DNA of 48,884 nucleotides, taken from the NCBI GenBank assembly GCA_964383855.1, contig CAYLIP010000014.1, forward strand, positions 1 to 48,884, in the 5' to 3' direction. This DNA comes from CAZHAC01 sp964383855 (GTDB taxonomy: Bacteria > Chloroflexota > Dormibacteria > Dormibacterales > Dormibacteraceae). A program made the translations under genes and the position numbers. A model generated the notes under the pieces. That model made no database searches and was not told where the DNA came from. It was given only the letters and a program-made list of their open reading frames with translations. This document shows, in pieces, positions 15,862 to 24,827 of the stretch. The first letter of the stretch is position 1; the number at the start of each line of letters is the position of its first letter.

Positions 15862-15867
15862 TATCAT
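15862..15867 (+). promoter_or_regulatory. Candidate -10 element of the cytochrome c gene
   Basis: TATCAT ends 6 nt before the GTG at 15874, consistent with a leaderless transcript. No Shine-Dalgarno sequence is visible. Confidence 0.4.
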
Positions 15868-15873
15868 GTTCGA

Positions 15874-16494
15874 GTGCCGGTGACCCTCCTCCGGAAGCTG
15901 CTGCTCGGCCTGGGCGCGGCTTCCCTGGGCCTGCTCCTGCTCGCGGGAACCATGAGCGCGCTGGCCGCCTCGCCGGCGGCGAGCCCAACGCCGGTGCCCA
16001 CCGGCGGCGCGGGTGCGGCCGGCGGCGAAGGCGGAGCGGCCGGGCTGCCGGGCGATCCCAACAAGGGCCAGCAGGCCTACAACCAGACTTGCACGGCCTG
16101 TCACGGCGCCAGCCTTGAGGGCGGTGTCGGGCCCAAGCTCAACCCGCTGGCCAAGATCCCCGGCGTGCCTGAGTACAGCAAGATCACCGATCCCCAGGTC
16201 GCTCAGTACCTGGTCGACACCATCAAGAACGGCAAGCAGGATGGCGGGCAGGTGATGCCGGCCAAGGGCGGCAACAACTCCCTCTCCGACCAGGACGTCA
16301 ACGACATCGCCGCCTACATCATCCAGACCAACCAGTCGGGCAAGACGACGCTCAGCCCCACCGACCTCGCCCGCAGCAACGTGTTCTGGGTCACCGTCGG
16401 GATCGGCGCCATGGTGTTCTTCACCTACCTGCTGGCCCGCTACAACATGCGCTGGATCGCGCGCCGCGCCGCGGCGCGCAAGGAAGAGCTCTAG
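15874..16494 (+). CDS. Membrane-anchored c-type cytochrome
   Basis: 206 aa. An N-terminal signal or anchor helix (LLLGLGAASLGLLLLAGTMS) is followed by an Ala/Gly/Pro-rich linker and one class-I cytochrome c domain with CTACH (heme) and QVMPAKGG, whose Met is the likely sixth ligand. A second transmembrane helix follows near the C-terminus (VFWVTVGIGAMVFFTYLLA), then a basic tail. The heme domain would lie outside the membrane and could pass electrons to a terminal oxidase or serve as a complex III subunit; no partner respiratory gene is present. The start is GTG 15874; GTG 15880 is possible. Confidence 0.85.
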   Translation: MPVTLLRKLLLGLGAASLGLLLLAGTMSALAASPAASPTPVPTGGAGAAGGEGGAAGLPGDPNKGQQAYNQTCTACHGASLEGGVGPKLNPLAKIPGVPEYSKITDPQVAQYLVDTIKNGKQDGGQVMPAKGGNNSLSDQDVNDIAAYIIQTNQSGKTTLSPTDLARSNVFWVTVGIGAMVFFTYLLARYNMRWIARRAAARKEEL

Positions 16495-16496
16495 CA

Positions 16497-17672
16497 ACGG
16501 CCTCGGAGCCGGCCCGCGCCGGCCCCACCGTTCTGATCCTCTTCTCCGACACCGGGGGCGGCCACCGCGCCGCCGCCCAGGCCCTGGCGCTCGCGATCGG
16601 GGATCTCGACCCCTCCGTCAAGGTGGTCACCGCCGACCCCCTGATCGGCGAGGGCCCACCCATGGTGCGCCGCCTGGCCTCGCTGTACTCGCCGCTGATC
16701 CAGCGCTCGCGTCCGGCGTGGGGGGCTGTCTACCACGGCGCCAACACGCGGGCTGGCTTCGCCGCCATCCGGGGGGTCTTCGGGAGGACCGTCCGCTCGA
16801 CCCTGGTCGGCCTCCTGCGCGAGCACGATCCGGATGTGGTCCTCTCCGTCCACCCGCTCTTGAACCATGTCGCCTATCAGGCCATCGGCCGCGCCGGTCG
16901 CCGGCGCGCCCTGATGACCGTGATCACAGACCTCGTCGAGGCGCACCGCGGCTGGGCCTTCCCCAAGGCGGACCTGGTGGTGGTGCCGACCGAGAGCGTC
17001 CGCCAGTGGTGCCTCAAGTACCGCGTGCCGGCGGAGAGGATCCACCTGCTGGGCCTGCCCGTCGACCTCCGCTTCCGACCCCCCGCGGCCGGCGAGAAGC
17101 AGGCGCTGCGGCGGCGCTTCGGCCTCGACGAGTCGCGTTTCACGATCCTGGTCGCGGGCGGTGGCGAGGGTTCGGGAAACCTGCTCCGGCAGGTGCGCGC
17201 CCTCTCCTGGACGGCCCAGCCGTGGCAGGTGATCGCCATCTGCGGTCGCAACGAAAAGCTGCGCCGGCGGCTCTCCCGGGTCCGGTTCGGGACGCCGACG
17301 CGGGTGCTCGGTTTCGTCGACAACATGCCCGAGCTGATGCGGGCCAGCGACGTGGCGGTGACCAAGGCAGGCCCGGGCGCGATCGCCGAGGCGCTGGCCA
17401 CCGGCATTCCACTCGTGCTCACCGGTTACCTGCCCGGGCAGGAGACGGAGAACGTGACCTTTGTGACGATCACCGGCATCGGCCTGTATGCGCCCAAGCC
17501 GGACGAGCTGCTGGAGGCGATCGACCGGCTGCTCACCGACGAGCGCAGGATCTGGCGCGAGATGTCGGAGCGGGCGCAGGCGCTCGCGCGGCCCTACGCC
17601 TCCCTCGACATCGGGCGTGAGTGCCTGGAGCTGGCCGCGCGCTACAGGGCGGCGGGGCAGGCCAGCCGGTAG
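16497..17672 (+). CDS. GT28-family glycosyltransferase (MGDG synthase / diacylglycerol glucosyltransferase type); start unclear
   Basis: About 391 aa. The N-terminal loop SDTGGGHRAAAQALALAI and the C-terminal TKAGPGAIAEAL, GYLPGQETENV are hallmarks of MGDG synthases and UgtP-type diacylglycerol glycosyltransferases, which make membrane glycolipids from UDP-sugars at the cytoplasmic face. The glycine-rich loop lies upstream of the first ordinary start (GTG 16623), so translation must begin earlier. ACG 16497, two bases after the cytochrome stop and preceded by AGGAAG, and CTG 16533 are the options, unless a base error hides an ATG. The 3' end overlaps the convergent helicase gene by 31 bp. Confidence 0.8.
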   Translation, partial: TASEPARAGPTVLILFSDTGGGHRAAAQALALAIGDLDPSVKVVTADPLIGEGPPMVRRLASLYSPLIQRSRPAWGAVYHGANTRAGFAAIRGVFGRTVRSTLVGLLREHDPDVVLSVHPLLNHVAYQAIGRAGRRRALMTVITDLVEAHRGWAFPKADLVVVPTESVRQWCLKYRVPAERIHLLGLPVDLRFRPPAAGEKQALRRRFGLDESRFTILVAGGGEGSGNLLRQVRALSWTAQPWQVIAICGRNEKLRRRLSRVRFGTPTRVLGFVDNMPELMRASDVAVTKAGPGAIAEALATGIPLVLTGYLPGQETENVTFVTITGIGLYAPKPDELLEAIDRLLTDERRIWREMSERAQALARPYASLDIGRECLELAARYRAAGQASR

Positions 17673-20600
17673 GCGCACAGCGAGCAGCGCCTGCGCTCCG
17701 GGCGGGGCTGGAAGTTTTCGGAGCGGATCCCGGCCACCACCTCGCCGGCCACACGCCTCGCCTCGTCGAGCAGCTCGTCGGTGGCGCTGAGGGTCACCCG
17801 CCTGCCCGTCTTCAGGTAGACGATCTCGAGCTCGACCGGGTCCAGCCCGAGTTCCTGCCGAGCGCCCAGGGCGTAGAGCGCGAGCTGCAGGTCGCGCCGA
17901 AGCCGGCTCACGGGCAGTGGAGCGCCGGTCTTGTAGTCGATGATCCGCCAGGGCCTGTTTTCCCCCTCCACCCCGGCTTCCTGGCGGTCCCCCTCCACTC
18001 CGGCTTCCTTGCGATTCCCCTCCACCCCGGCTTCCTGGCGGTCCCCCTCCACTCCGGCTTCCTTGCGATTCCCCTCCACCCCGGCTTCCTNNNNNNNNNN
18101 NNNNNNNNNNNNNNNNNNNNNNNNNNNNNNNNNNNNNNNNNNNNNNNNNNNNNNNNNNNNNNNNNNNNNNNNNNNNNNNNNNNNNNNNNNTGGCGGTCCC
18201 CCTCCACTCCGGCTTCCTTGCGATTCCCCTCCACCCCGGCTTCCTTGCGATTCCCCTCCACCCCGGCTTCCTTGCGATTCCCCTCCACCCCACCCGTTTG
18301 GGTGGGGGGTGGGTCCTCCGGACCATCGATTCGGTCAATGATCCCCCGCAGCTCCCACCCGTCAACACTGGTTGTAAAGCTCTCCTCGAGGCGCGCGGGC
18401 GCGGTGGCGAAGCCGCCACCGCACACGAAGCGGCGGACCTGCTCGACCGAGAGCCGGCGCAGGGCCGGCAGGCGGCGCGGGTCGGCCGGCTGAATGCGCT
18501 CCCACTCCGCCCGGACCAGCCGCTCCGCCTCCTCGGCGCTCACGGTGCAGCCGTCGCGCCGCATCCGCCCCGCGCGCATAAGCGCGGCATGGACCACCGT
18601 CCCGTACTGGCCCTCAGCGGTCTCGCGGGCAGGCAGGCGGAGGCGGTAGCGGAACCGGTATTGAGCCGGGCACTCCCGGTACGTGGCCAGGGAGCTGAAG
18701 GAGAGCGGGGCATCGAGGGCTGCCGCCCCGTCGCCTCCGCCGGCCGGCGGGCTGGCCGCGGCCGGGCCGCCGGGCACGGTCAGGGCTTGGCTGCGACCAC
18801 CCCCCGCCACCTCGTTCAAAAAGCGCGAAGGACGCCATGCCCGCGTGCCGTCGTAGCTGCCGGCATGCGACAGGACAGCGTGGCGGCGAGCCCTGGTCAG
18901 CGCGACATAGGCCAGGCGCCGCTCCTCCGCGACATGGTCCTCACGGCGCCGCACCGCCGGTTCGAGAATCGCAGCCGGCAGATCGAAGCCCGAGCGCCGG
19001 ACCGGCTGCGGCAGCCGGCCCTCGACCATGGCGGGGATGAACACGGCGTCAAACTCGAGGCCCTTGGCCTGGTGAATGGTCATCACGCGGACGGCGTCGC
19101 CCGGGTCCTCGGTGGCACCCACGTCCTCGTCGTGGCCGGAGAGAAGCACTAGGTCCAGGCGCCGCATCCAGGCCGACAGCGACTGGTCGGGCGTCGTGGC
19201 GCAGAACTCATCGATCAGCTCGCCGAACCGGGCCACCGCCGCCAGCGTCCTGCCGTCGGCGGAGTGGGACTCCAGGAGCCGCGTCCGCGCCATCAGCTCG
19301 AAGAAGATTTCGCTGACCCCGGTCGTGGGCACCAGTCCCGCCAGCTCTACGAGCTGCGACAGGAGGGCCGCCGCGGGCGGCCATGACGCGAGGGTGGCCA
19401 GCCTTGACGCTGCGCCGCCCCGGTCGCGGAGGTACGCGAGAGCCGCATCAGGAGAGCTCGCCAGTGGGGGACGGGAGATCACGCGGACGAGCGCGATCTC
19501 GTCGTCAGGGTCGAGCAGGATCCTGAGCATCGCGATCACGTCGCGGACCTCGGGCACCTCGTAGAGACCGCCGGCGCCGAGCTGCACGTGCGGCACGCCG
19601 CTCGCGCCCAGCTCCTCCACCAGAGGGCGCGCCAGGGCATGGGTCCGGCAGAGCACTGCCATCTCGGACCACGCCACGCCGTTCTCGTGGAGCCGCCGCG
19701 CGCGCTCTGCGATGGCGGCCGCCTCCAGAGCGCCGTCGGGAGCGGACAGCTCGAGCACGGGCGGGCCCACCCGGCCGGACGCGGTCAGGTCCTTGTCGAT
19801 GCGGCCGGTGTTGTGGGCGACCAGCGCGGCCGCCGAGGCCACGATCGAGCGCGTGCTTCGCCGGTTGCGGCCGAGCGCCAGCGTCCTCGCTGCCGGGAAG
19901 ACCTTGAGGAACCGGTTCATGCTGGCGAGCGCGGCGCCGCGAAAGCGATAGATGCTCTGGTCGTCGTCGCCGACCACGAAGACGCTGCGCGCATCGCGAC
20001 CCAGCAGCTCGACGAGGCGTTCCTGGGCCAGGTTGGTGTCCTGGTATTCGTCGACCATCAGGTGGCGGTAACGCGCCCGGTAGCGCGCCGCCGCCGCCGG
20101 ATGCTGCTCGAACAGGCGCACCGACTCGACCAGGATGTCGTCGAAGTCGAGCAGCCCGGCCAGCCGCGCGCGGCGGTCGTGTTCCCGGACCAGGCGAGCG
20201 GTCGCAGCCAGCAGGGCCGACCGGTCGTCGTCAGGATTGGCCGCGCACCACTCCTCGAGTCGCCCGGCCGGCACCAGCTCCTGCTTCAGCCGCTCCAGCA
20301 CCTTGAGCATGGGCGCGACCAGGTCGTCGGGCCGGTCGTGGCCGACCAGCTCGGGGTCGCCGAGCTCCCACATGAGCTCGCGCAGGGCGATCCAGCGGTC
20401 GGCTCCAGAGAGGATCCGGAAGTTGGGCCGGATGCCCAGCGACGACCCGTCCTCGCGCAGCCAGGCCAGGGCCAGGGCATGGAAGGTGCCGACGGCCGGC
20501 GGCTCCGCGCCCGTCGCGGCCTCGATCCGGGCGCGCATCTCCCGCGCCGCGCGGTCGGTGAAGGTCAGCACCAGGATCGAACGGGGATCCGACCCGGCGG

Positions 20601-20721
20601 CCACCAGGCGCCGGTAGCGCTCGGCGATCACTGCCGTCTTCCCGGTGCCGGCTCCCGCCACCACCCGCAGCTGCCCCTCGAGAACCGAGGCCGCCGCCAG
20701 CTGCTCCGAGCTCAACCTCAC
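17642..20721 (-). CDS. UvrD/PcrA-type helicase with C-terminal Fe-S PD-(D/E)XK nuclease (AddB/Cas4-like), containing a repeat and a gap
   Basis: SF1A helicase motifs in order: GAGTGKT (23-29), DEYQDT (224-229), GDDDQSIYRFRGA, VRVMTIHQAKGLEFDAVFIP and EERRLAYVALTRAR. The C-terminal RecB-like nuclease has SFSSLATYRECP, GTVVHAAL, GIIDRID, IIDYKTG, and CSLCAYRLACP; the four cysteines suggest an iron-sulfur staple. Such proteins process DNA ends for recombination (AdnAB/AddAB-like). Between GIIDRID and IIDYKTG there is a 9-residue repeat array (EAGVEGNRK / EAGVEGDRQ) broken by 100 N. The frame changes across the filler but not across whole repeat units, so this is one gene. The GTG start overlaps the dciA stop. 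Confidence 0.85.
17963..18290 (-). repeat. 27-bp in-frame minisatellite in the nuclease domain
   Basis: Full units lie at 17963-17989, 17990-18016, 18017-18043 and 18044-18070, then 18199-18225, 18226-18252 and 18253-18279, with partial units beside the N-run and at 18280. Two unit types alternate before the gap and give a 54-bp higher-order period: one ends GGCGGTC (protein DRQ), the other TGCGATT (protein NRK). Each unit encodes nine residues of pattern EAGVEGxRx. The minus strand is G-rich, with GGGGTGGAGGGG in many units. Copy number is unknown because the scaffold gap 18091-18190 falls inside the array. Confidence 0.95.
18091..18190. other. Scaffold gap (100 N) inside the minisatellite
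   Basis: The flanks are the first 20 bases of a repeat unit on the left and the last bases of a unit on the right. Joining them with a one-base overlap recreates a perfect unit, so the filler represents an unresolved number of 27-bp copies. Confidence 0.9.
18288..18313. other. Hairpin and G-quadruplex-prone sequence at the repeat edge
   Basis: CCCCACCC (18288-18295), loop GTTT, GGGTGGGG (18300-18307) is a perfect 8-bp hairpin. The plus-strand run GGGTGGGGGGTGGG (18300-18313) fits a G-quadruplex pattern. It marks the distal end of the 27-bp array and encodes DPPPTQTGG-type residues of the helicase-nuclease. Confidence 0.6.
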
Positions 20722-21017
20722 TCGCGCGGTGCTCCCCGCCCGGTGCGGACCTTGAGCTCGGTCAGCGGCCGGCCCATGCCCAGCGCATTCAGGCGGGCGA
20801 TCACCGTCGACGCGTCCAGCCGCAGCTGGTGGGCCAGAGCCGGGTTGCTGATCGAGATGCTGAGCGTACGGCCTCGCAAGTGGACTTCGGCCAGCGCCTC
20901 GCCGAGCCCGGGGCCAAGCATCTCGACCAGCGCCAGCCGGAGCCTGAGCTCGCCGATCTGGCGGCTGCGCGGCTGAGCCGCGATCACGCGGGACAGGACT
21001 TTTCCAACCTTATCCAC
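20718..21017 (-). CDS. dciA: DciA-like helicase-loading protein (DUF721)
   Basis: 99-aa protein of the DUF721 family; DciA proteins help load the DnaB helicase at origins in bacteria without DnaC/DnaI. The core region LTLSISNPALAHQLRLDAST-type (about 50-70) and LNALGMGRPLTELKVRTG matches the KH-like DciA fold. The GTG start lies inside the recF 3' end (8-bp overlap), and the start codon is part of a perfect DnaA box. Its stop overlaps the helicase-nuclease start. Placement after recF, as in Actinobacteria, supports the call. Confidence 0.85.
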   Translation of the reverse strand: MDKVGKVLSRVIAAQPRSRQIGELRLRLALVEMLGPGLGEALAEVHLRGRTLSISISNPALAHQLRLDASTVIARLNALGMGRPLTELKVRTGRGAPRE

Positions 21018-21018
21018 A
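21010..21018 (-). promoter_or_regulatory. Perfect DnaA box at the recF-dciA junction
   Basis: TTATCCACA is an exact consensus DnaA box. It covers the recF stop codon and the dciA GTG, about 3.8 kb from oriC. It may be an outlying DnaA-binding site or a chance product of the codons involved. Confidence 0.5.
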
Positions 21019-22092
21019 GGTCACCAACACCCCCGCATCGATGCACCAAACCCGGGCTGTGGACATCACTCCGGCCGGCAGCGGCCCCGGTTCGGCTGAG
21101 GTGACGACCACCTGGCCGCCGGTGGCGACCCTTTCGACAAGCGCCTCGCGCCGGCGCGGGTCGAGCTCGCTGAGCACGTCGTCGAGCAGAAGAACGGGCG
21201 GCTCGCCCGTCCGCCGCTCGATGACCTCGGCCTCCGCCAGCTTGATGCTGACCACCGCCGTGCGCTGCTGGCCCTGCGAAGCAAAGCCGCGCGCCTCCCG
21301 GCCGCCGAGGGTGATCATGACCTCGTCACGGTGCGGTCCCACGCCGGTGGTTCCCCGGCGGATGTCGAGGGCGCGGCTGGCGGCCAGCGCCTCGATCAGG
21401 TTCGGCGCCGGCCCCGTGTAGGCCAGCTCCAGCTCCTCGCCGCCAATCGCGGCGTGGTGCTCGCGGGCTCGTTCGCCCAGCTCCTGTACGGCGCGCTGGC
21501 GGCTCTGGCCGATCCGCTCTCCGAGTCCGGCCAGCTCCAGGTCCCAGACATCCAGGGTGTCGGTGCCGGCGTCGCCATAACCGATCTGCTTGAGCAGGCT
21601 GTTCCGCTGCTCGAGCACGCGCGCATACCGGGCCAGCAGGCCGGCATGGCCCGGCTCTATCTGCACCAGGAGCTGATTGAGCAGACGCCGCCGGTGCTCG
21701 GGGCCGGATTTGACAAGGTTCAGATCGTCCGGCCAGAAGAGCACGACGCGGAGGGCGCCGGGAAGGTCGACCGCGCGGCGTGCCACGCCCTCCACCTCGA
21801 TCCGCCGGCGAGTCCGGGAGTCCTCCTGCCGGTACCCGATCTTCAGGTCGACGGCGCGGCCGCCGGTCTCCACCAGCGCCTCCACGCGCGTCTCGGCGGT
21901 CAGCGGACCGATCAGCTCTGAATCGCGGCGCGTGCGGGGAGAGGCCGAGAGGGCGAGGATCGCGATCGCCTCCAGGAGATTGGTCTTGCCCTGCCCGTTG
22001 CGGCCGAGGAAGACATTCAGGTGCGGTCCGGGTTCGAGGTCGAGGCGGGCGTAGTTGCGGTAGTTGCGCAGGGCCAGGGCCTGGAGGCGCAA
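21010..22092 (-). CDS. recF: DNA replication and repair protein RecF
   Basis: 360-aa SMC-like ATPase that loads RecA at gaps. Walker A GRNGQGKTNLLEAI lies near residue 33, followed by LFWPDDLNLVKSGPEHRRRL, the ABC signature region ASQGQQRTAVVSIKLAEAE, and Walker B VLLLDDVLSELD. Length is normal. The TTG start follows dnaN by 13 bp in the classic dnaA-dnaN-recF order. Confidence 0.96.
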   Translation of the reverse strand: MRLQALALRNYRNYARLDLEPGPHLNVFLGRNGQGKTNLLEAIAILALSASPRTRRDSELIGPLTAETRVEALVETGGRAVDLKIGYRQEDSRTRRRIEVEGVARRAVDLPGALRVVLFWPDDLNLVKSGPEHRRRLLNQLLVQIEPGHAGLLARYARVLEQRNSLLKQIGYGDAGTDTLDVWDLELAGLGERIGQSRQRAVQELGERAREHHAAIGGEELELAYTGPAPNLIEALAASRALDIRRGTTGVGPHRDEVMITLGGREARGFASQGQQRTAVVSIKLAEAEVIERRTGEPPVLLLDDVLSELDPRRREALVERVATGGQVVVTSAEPGPLPAGVMSTARVWCIDAGVLVTCG

Positions 22093-22105
22093 GGCGCCGG
22101 CGCTC

Positions 22106-23224
22106 CTAGGACATCGCGACCCGTACGGGCATGATCACGTACAGGTACCGGTCAGAGTCGGGCGGGCGGATCAGCCCCGGACTCAGGGGACCGTCGAAGT
22201 CGAGCTCCACCTCGTCCACACCTATCACCTGGAGCGCGTCCAGCACGTAGCGGGCGTTGAAGGCGATCTGGATGTCCGAGCCGTCGACCTCGGCAGCCAC
22301 CTCGGCCCGGCTGTCGCCGACCTCGTTGGTCATCGCCGAGAGAACGATGTTGCCGTCCTCGCCCCGAATCCGGATCACGTTGGCGCTGTCCCGGGCGAAG
22401 AGCGACACCGCCCGCACGGTCTGGCTCAGCTCCGCGGTCGAGACCCGGATCTTGGTCGAGCTCTTGCTGGGGATAACCTGTGCGTAGTTCGGATACGTCC
22501 CGTCGATCAGGCGCGATGTCACCTCGGAGGCACCGGCCCGGAAGAAGACCTGGTTGCGCGCCTTGGAGACGATCAGCTCCACGTCTCCCGACTCACCCCT
22601 GAACGCGCGTGGCAGCTCAGCCAGCGCCCGCGCCGGAATGATCAGGCGGGCGTCGAGCTCGGCGCTTCCCGAGGCGGCCAGGCGCCGCACCGCCAGGCGG
22701 TGCCCATCGGTCGCGGCCAGGGTCTGGCCGGAGCCGTCGACGTGGAGGAGGATGCCGGTCAGCACCGGCCGCGCCTCGTCCGTCGAAGCCGCCATCTGGG
22801 TCTGCTCGATGGCGCTCAGGAGGTCTTCGATGGGAATCGTCAGGCGGTCGCCCTCGTCGGGCCGGGGTCCGGGCGGGAACTCGTCCGCCTCGATGCACTT
22901 GACGTGCGTGTCGAACCGCGCGCAGCGCAGGTTGAGGGTCTGGGTCGGCTCGTCGAGGGAGAGCTCGAGGTCCTTCTCGGGCAGCGTCGACACGAAGTCC
23001 GTGAGGAGCCGGGCGGGAGCGGTCGTGCTGCCCTCCTCCGCGATCTCCGCAGGCACCAGCTTGCGAATGCCGATCTCCAGGTTGGTGGCGGTCAGCGCCA
23101 GGCCGTCGGCGGTGGTCTCGAGCAGGATGTTGTTGAGGATGGGCAGGGTGGTTCGCGTCGATATCGCTCGCGACACGATCTGGAGCGCCTGGCTGAGGGT
23201 GCTCGGCTGGCATGTGAGTTTCAA
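22106..23224 (-). CDS. dnaN: DNA polymerase III beta subunit (sliding clamp)
   Basis: 372 aa, the usual length, with three clamp domains. Recognisable stretches are TLPILNNILLETTADGLALT, DEFPPGP, ATDGHRLAVRR, VTSRLIDGTYPNY and the C-terminal YLYVIMPVRV, which forms the hydrophobic cleft for clamp partners. The start is TTG, preceded by AAGGAG at 9 nt, one of the few clear Shine-Dalgarno sequences in the window. It lies 247 bp downstream of dnaA. Confidence 0.97.
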   Translation of the reverse strand: MKLTCQPSTLSQALQIVSRAISTRTTLPILNNILLETTADGLALTATNLEIGIRKLVPAEIAEEGSTTAPARLLTDFVSTLPEKDLELSLDEPTQTLNLRCARFDTHVKCIEADEFPPGPRPDEGDRLTIPIEDLLSAIEQTQMAASTDEARPVLTGILLHVDGSGQTLAATDGHRLAVRRLAASGSAELDARLIIPARALAELPRAFRGESGDVELIVSKARNQVFFRAGASEVTSRLIDGTYPNYAQVIPSKSSTKIRVSTAELSQTVRAVSLFARDSANVIRIRGEDGNIVLSAMTNEVGDSRAEVAAEVDGSDIQIAFNARYVLDALQVIGVDEVELDFDGPLSPGLIRPPDSDRYLYVIMPVRVAMS

Positions 23225-23471
23225 CGCGTGCTGCTCCTTATCCCCAAAAGAATTAGTCGTTCACGAAAGAAGGGCTTCGCCGTCCCAGCAGTAGGGGCTG
23301 TGGACGCTGTGGATTCCAGGTACGCCGCCGCTTCGCCGGAGCCGGGGAAAAGGATATGGGAAACCCCCGATCCGCCCGGGACAGGCTGGGCACCGGCTGG
23401 GGAAGACCGGGCGCCCGCACGGGTTGCCCGCAGCGTCTCCCGGCTCTTTCCCGAGGGGCTGTGGAAAGCCT
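23225..23471. other. dnaA-dnaN intergenic region with DnaA-box-like motifs
   Basis: 247 bp without a gene. It contains TGTGGACGC (23299-23307), TGTGGATTC (23308-23316) and TGTGGAAAG (23460-23468), which are degenerate DnaA boxes, two of them directly adjacent. It also has an A/T-richer patch around 23240-23275 ahead of dnaN. A dnaN promoter and a secondary DnaA-binding cluster are plausible. Confidence 0.45.
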
Positions 23472-24827
23472 TCATTCGGCGTAGAGCTTCTCGCGCAGGT
23501 TCTGAACGTCATAGCGCAGGCGCTCGTCCTCCTTCAGCTCGTTGGCGATCTTGTCGATCGAGTGGAGGGCGGTGGTGTGGTCCCGGCCGCCGAAGGCCTG
23601 GCCGATCACGGGAAGGCTGGACGGAGTCTCTTCTCGAACCAGGAACATGGCCACCTGGCGGGGAAAGACGATGTGCTTGTCGCGGCGCTTGCCCTTCATA
23701 TCCTCGAGCGAGACCTGGTAGTAGTCGCACACGGTGTGCTGGATCCGCTCGATCGTGATCGGCTTGCGAGCACCCGCCGGAATCAGGTCCGACAGCAGCT
23801 GCGCGGCCACGTCCTCGTCGATCTGGCGCTGGTGAATCGACGCAAAGGCGAGCACCCGCGTGAGGGCGCCCTCGAGCTCGCGGATGTTCTTCTGCACCTT
23901 GTGCGCGATGAAAGTCAGGACCTCCTCCGAAACCAGCGCCCCGTTGGCGCCCACCTTCGACTTGAGGATGGCCAGCCGGGTCTCGAAGTCGGGCGGCTGG
24001 ATGTCGGCCAGGAGCCCCTGCTCGAACCTTGAGCGGAGCCGGTCTTCGAGGCTCGGGATCTCCTTCGGTGGGCGGTCGGAGGAGATCACGATCTGCTTGT
24101 TGATCTCGTGCAGAGCGTTGAAGGTGTGGAAAAACTCCTCTTTGGTCCGGTCCTTGCCGGCCAGGAACTGGATGTCGTCGATCAGGAGCACGTCGACCGT
24201 GCGGTACTTGTTCCGGAACTCCGCCATGTGGCCGGTTTGAATTGACGCGATGACCTCGTTCATGAACTGCTCCGAGGTCATGTAGCAGACGCGCTTCTTA
24301 GGCCACGTTCGCTTCACCTCGTGGCCGATCGCGTGCATCAGGTGTGTCTTGCCCAGGCCGACTCCGCCATAGAGGAAGAGGGGGTTGTAGTGCTCCCCCG
24401 GCGCATCGGCGACCGCCTTGGCGGCGGCGTGCGCAAAGCGCGAGTTGTTGCCGACGACGAACGTGCTGAACTTGAACTTCTCGTTCAGGTCGGTCATGGC
24501 GACCGGCGTCGGTTCCTCCGGCGTGGGCTCCTCGATCAGGCCCGGCGGTGGCGGCTCGTCGAGGACGGATGTCCGCGAGCCCATCTGGGAGACCACGAAG
24601 TCGACCTCGACCTCGTTCCCGGTCACCGCCTGAAGCGTCTCCTGGATCAGTCCCGCGAATCGATCTTCGAGCCAGTCCTTGGCCAGCTTGCTCGGGACCC
24701 CGATCCGATAGGTCCCGCCGTCGGCCGAGACCAGGATCGCGTTCTTGAGCCACGTCTCATAGCTGGGCTTGGCCAGCTGAAAGCGAAGCTCCTCCTGAAC
24801 GGCGTTCCAGATCGTCTCGGTGTTCAC
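23472..24827 (-). CDS. dnaA: Chromosomal replication initiator protein DnaA
   Basis: 451 aa with all four domains: N-terminal IWNAVQEELRFQLAKPSYET-type domain I, a short Pro/Glu-rich linker, the AAA+ domain with GGVGLGKTHLMHAIGHEV, LLIDDIQFLAGK and DRLRSRFEQGLLADIQPPD, and the domain IV DNA-binding signature FGGRDHTTALHSIDKI near the C-terminus. The start is GTG 24827, with GAGGAG 11 nt upstream. It faces away from the 701-bp oriC region, and autoregulation through the boxes there is likely. Confidence 0.98.
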   Translation of the reverse strand: MNTETIWNAVQEELRFQLAKPSYETWLKNAILVSADGGTYRIGVPSKLAKDWLEDRFAGLIQETLQAVTGNEVEVDFVVSQMGSRTSVLDEPPPPGLIEEPTPEEPTPVAMTDLNEKFKFSTFVVGNNSRFAHAAAKAVADAPGEHYNPLFLYGGVGLGKTHLMHAIGHEVKRTWPKKRVCYMTSEQFMNEVIASIQTGHMAEFRNKYRTVDVLLIDDIQFLAGKDRTKEEFFHTFNALHEINKQIVISSDRPPKEIPSLEDRLRSRFEQGLLADIQPPDFETRLAILKSKVGANGALVSEEVLTFIAHKVQKNIRELEGALTRVLAFASIHQRQIDEDVAAQLLSDLIPAGARKPITIERIQHTVCDYYQVSLEDMKGKRRDKHIVFPRQVAMFLVREETPSSLPVIGQAFGGRDHTTALHSIDKIANELKEDERLRYDVQNLREKLYAE

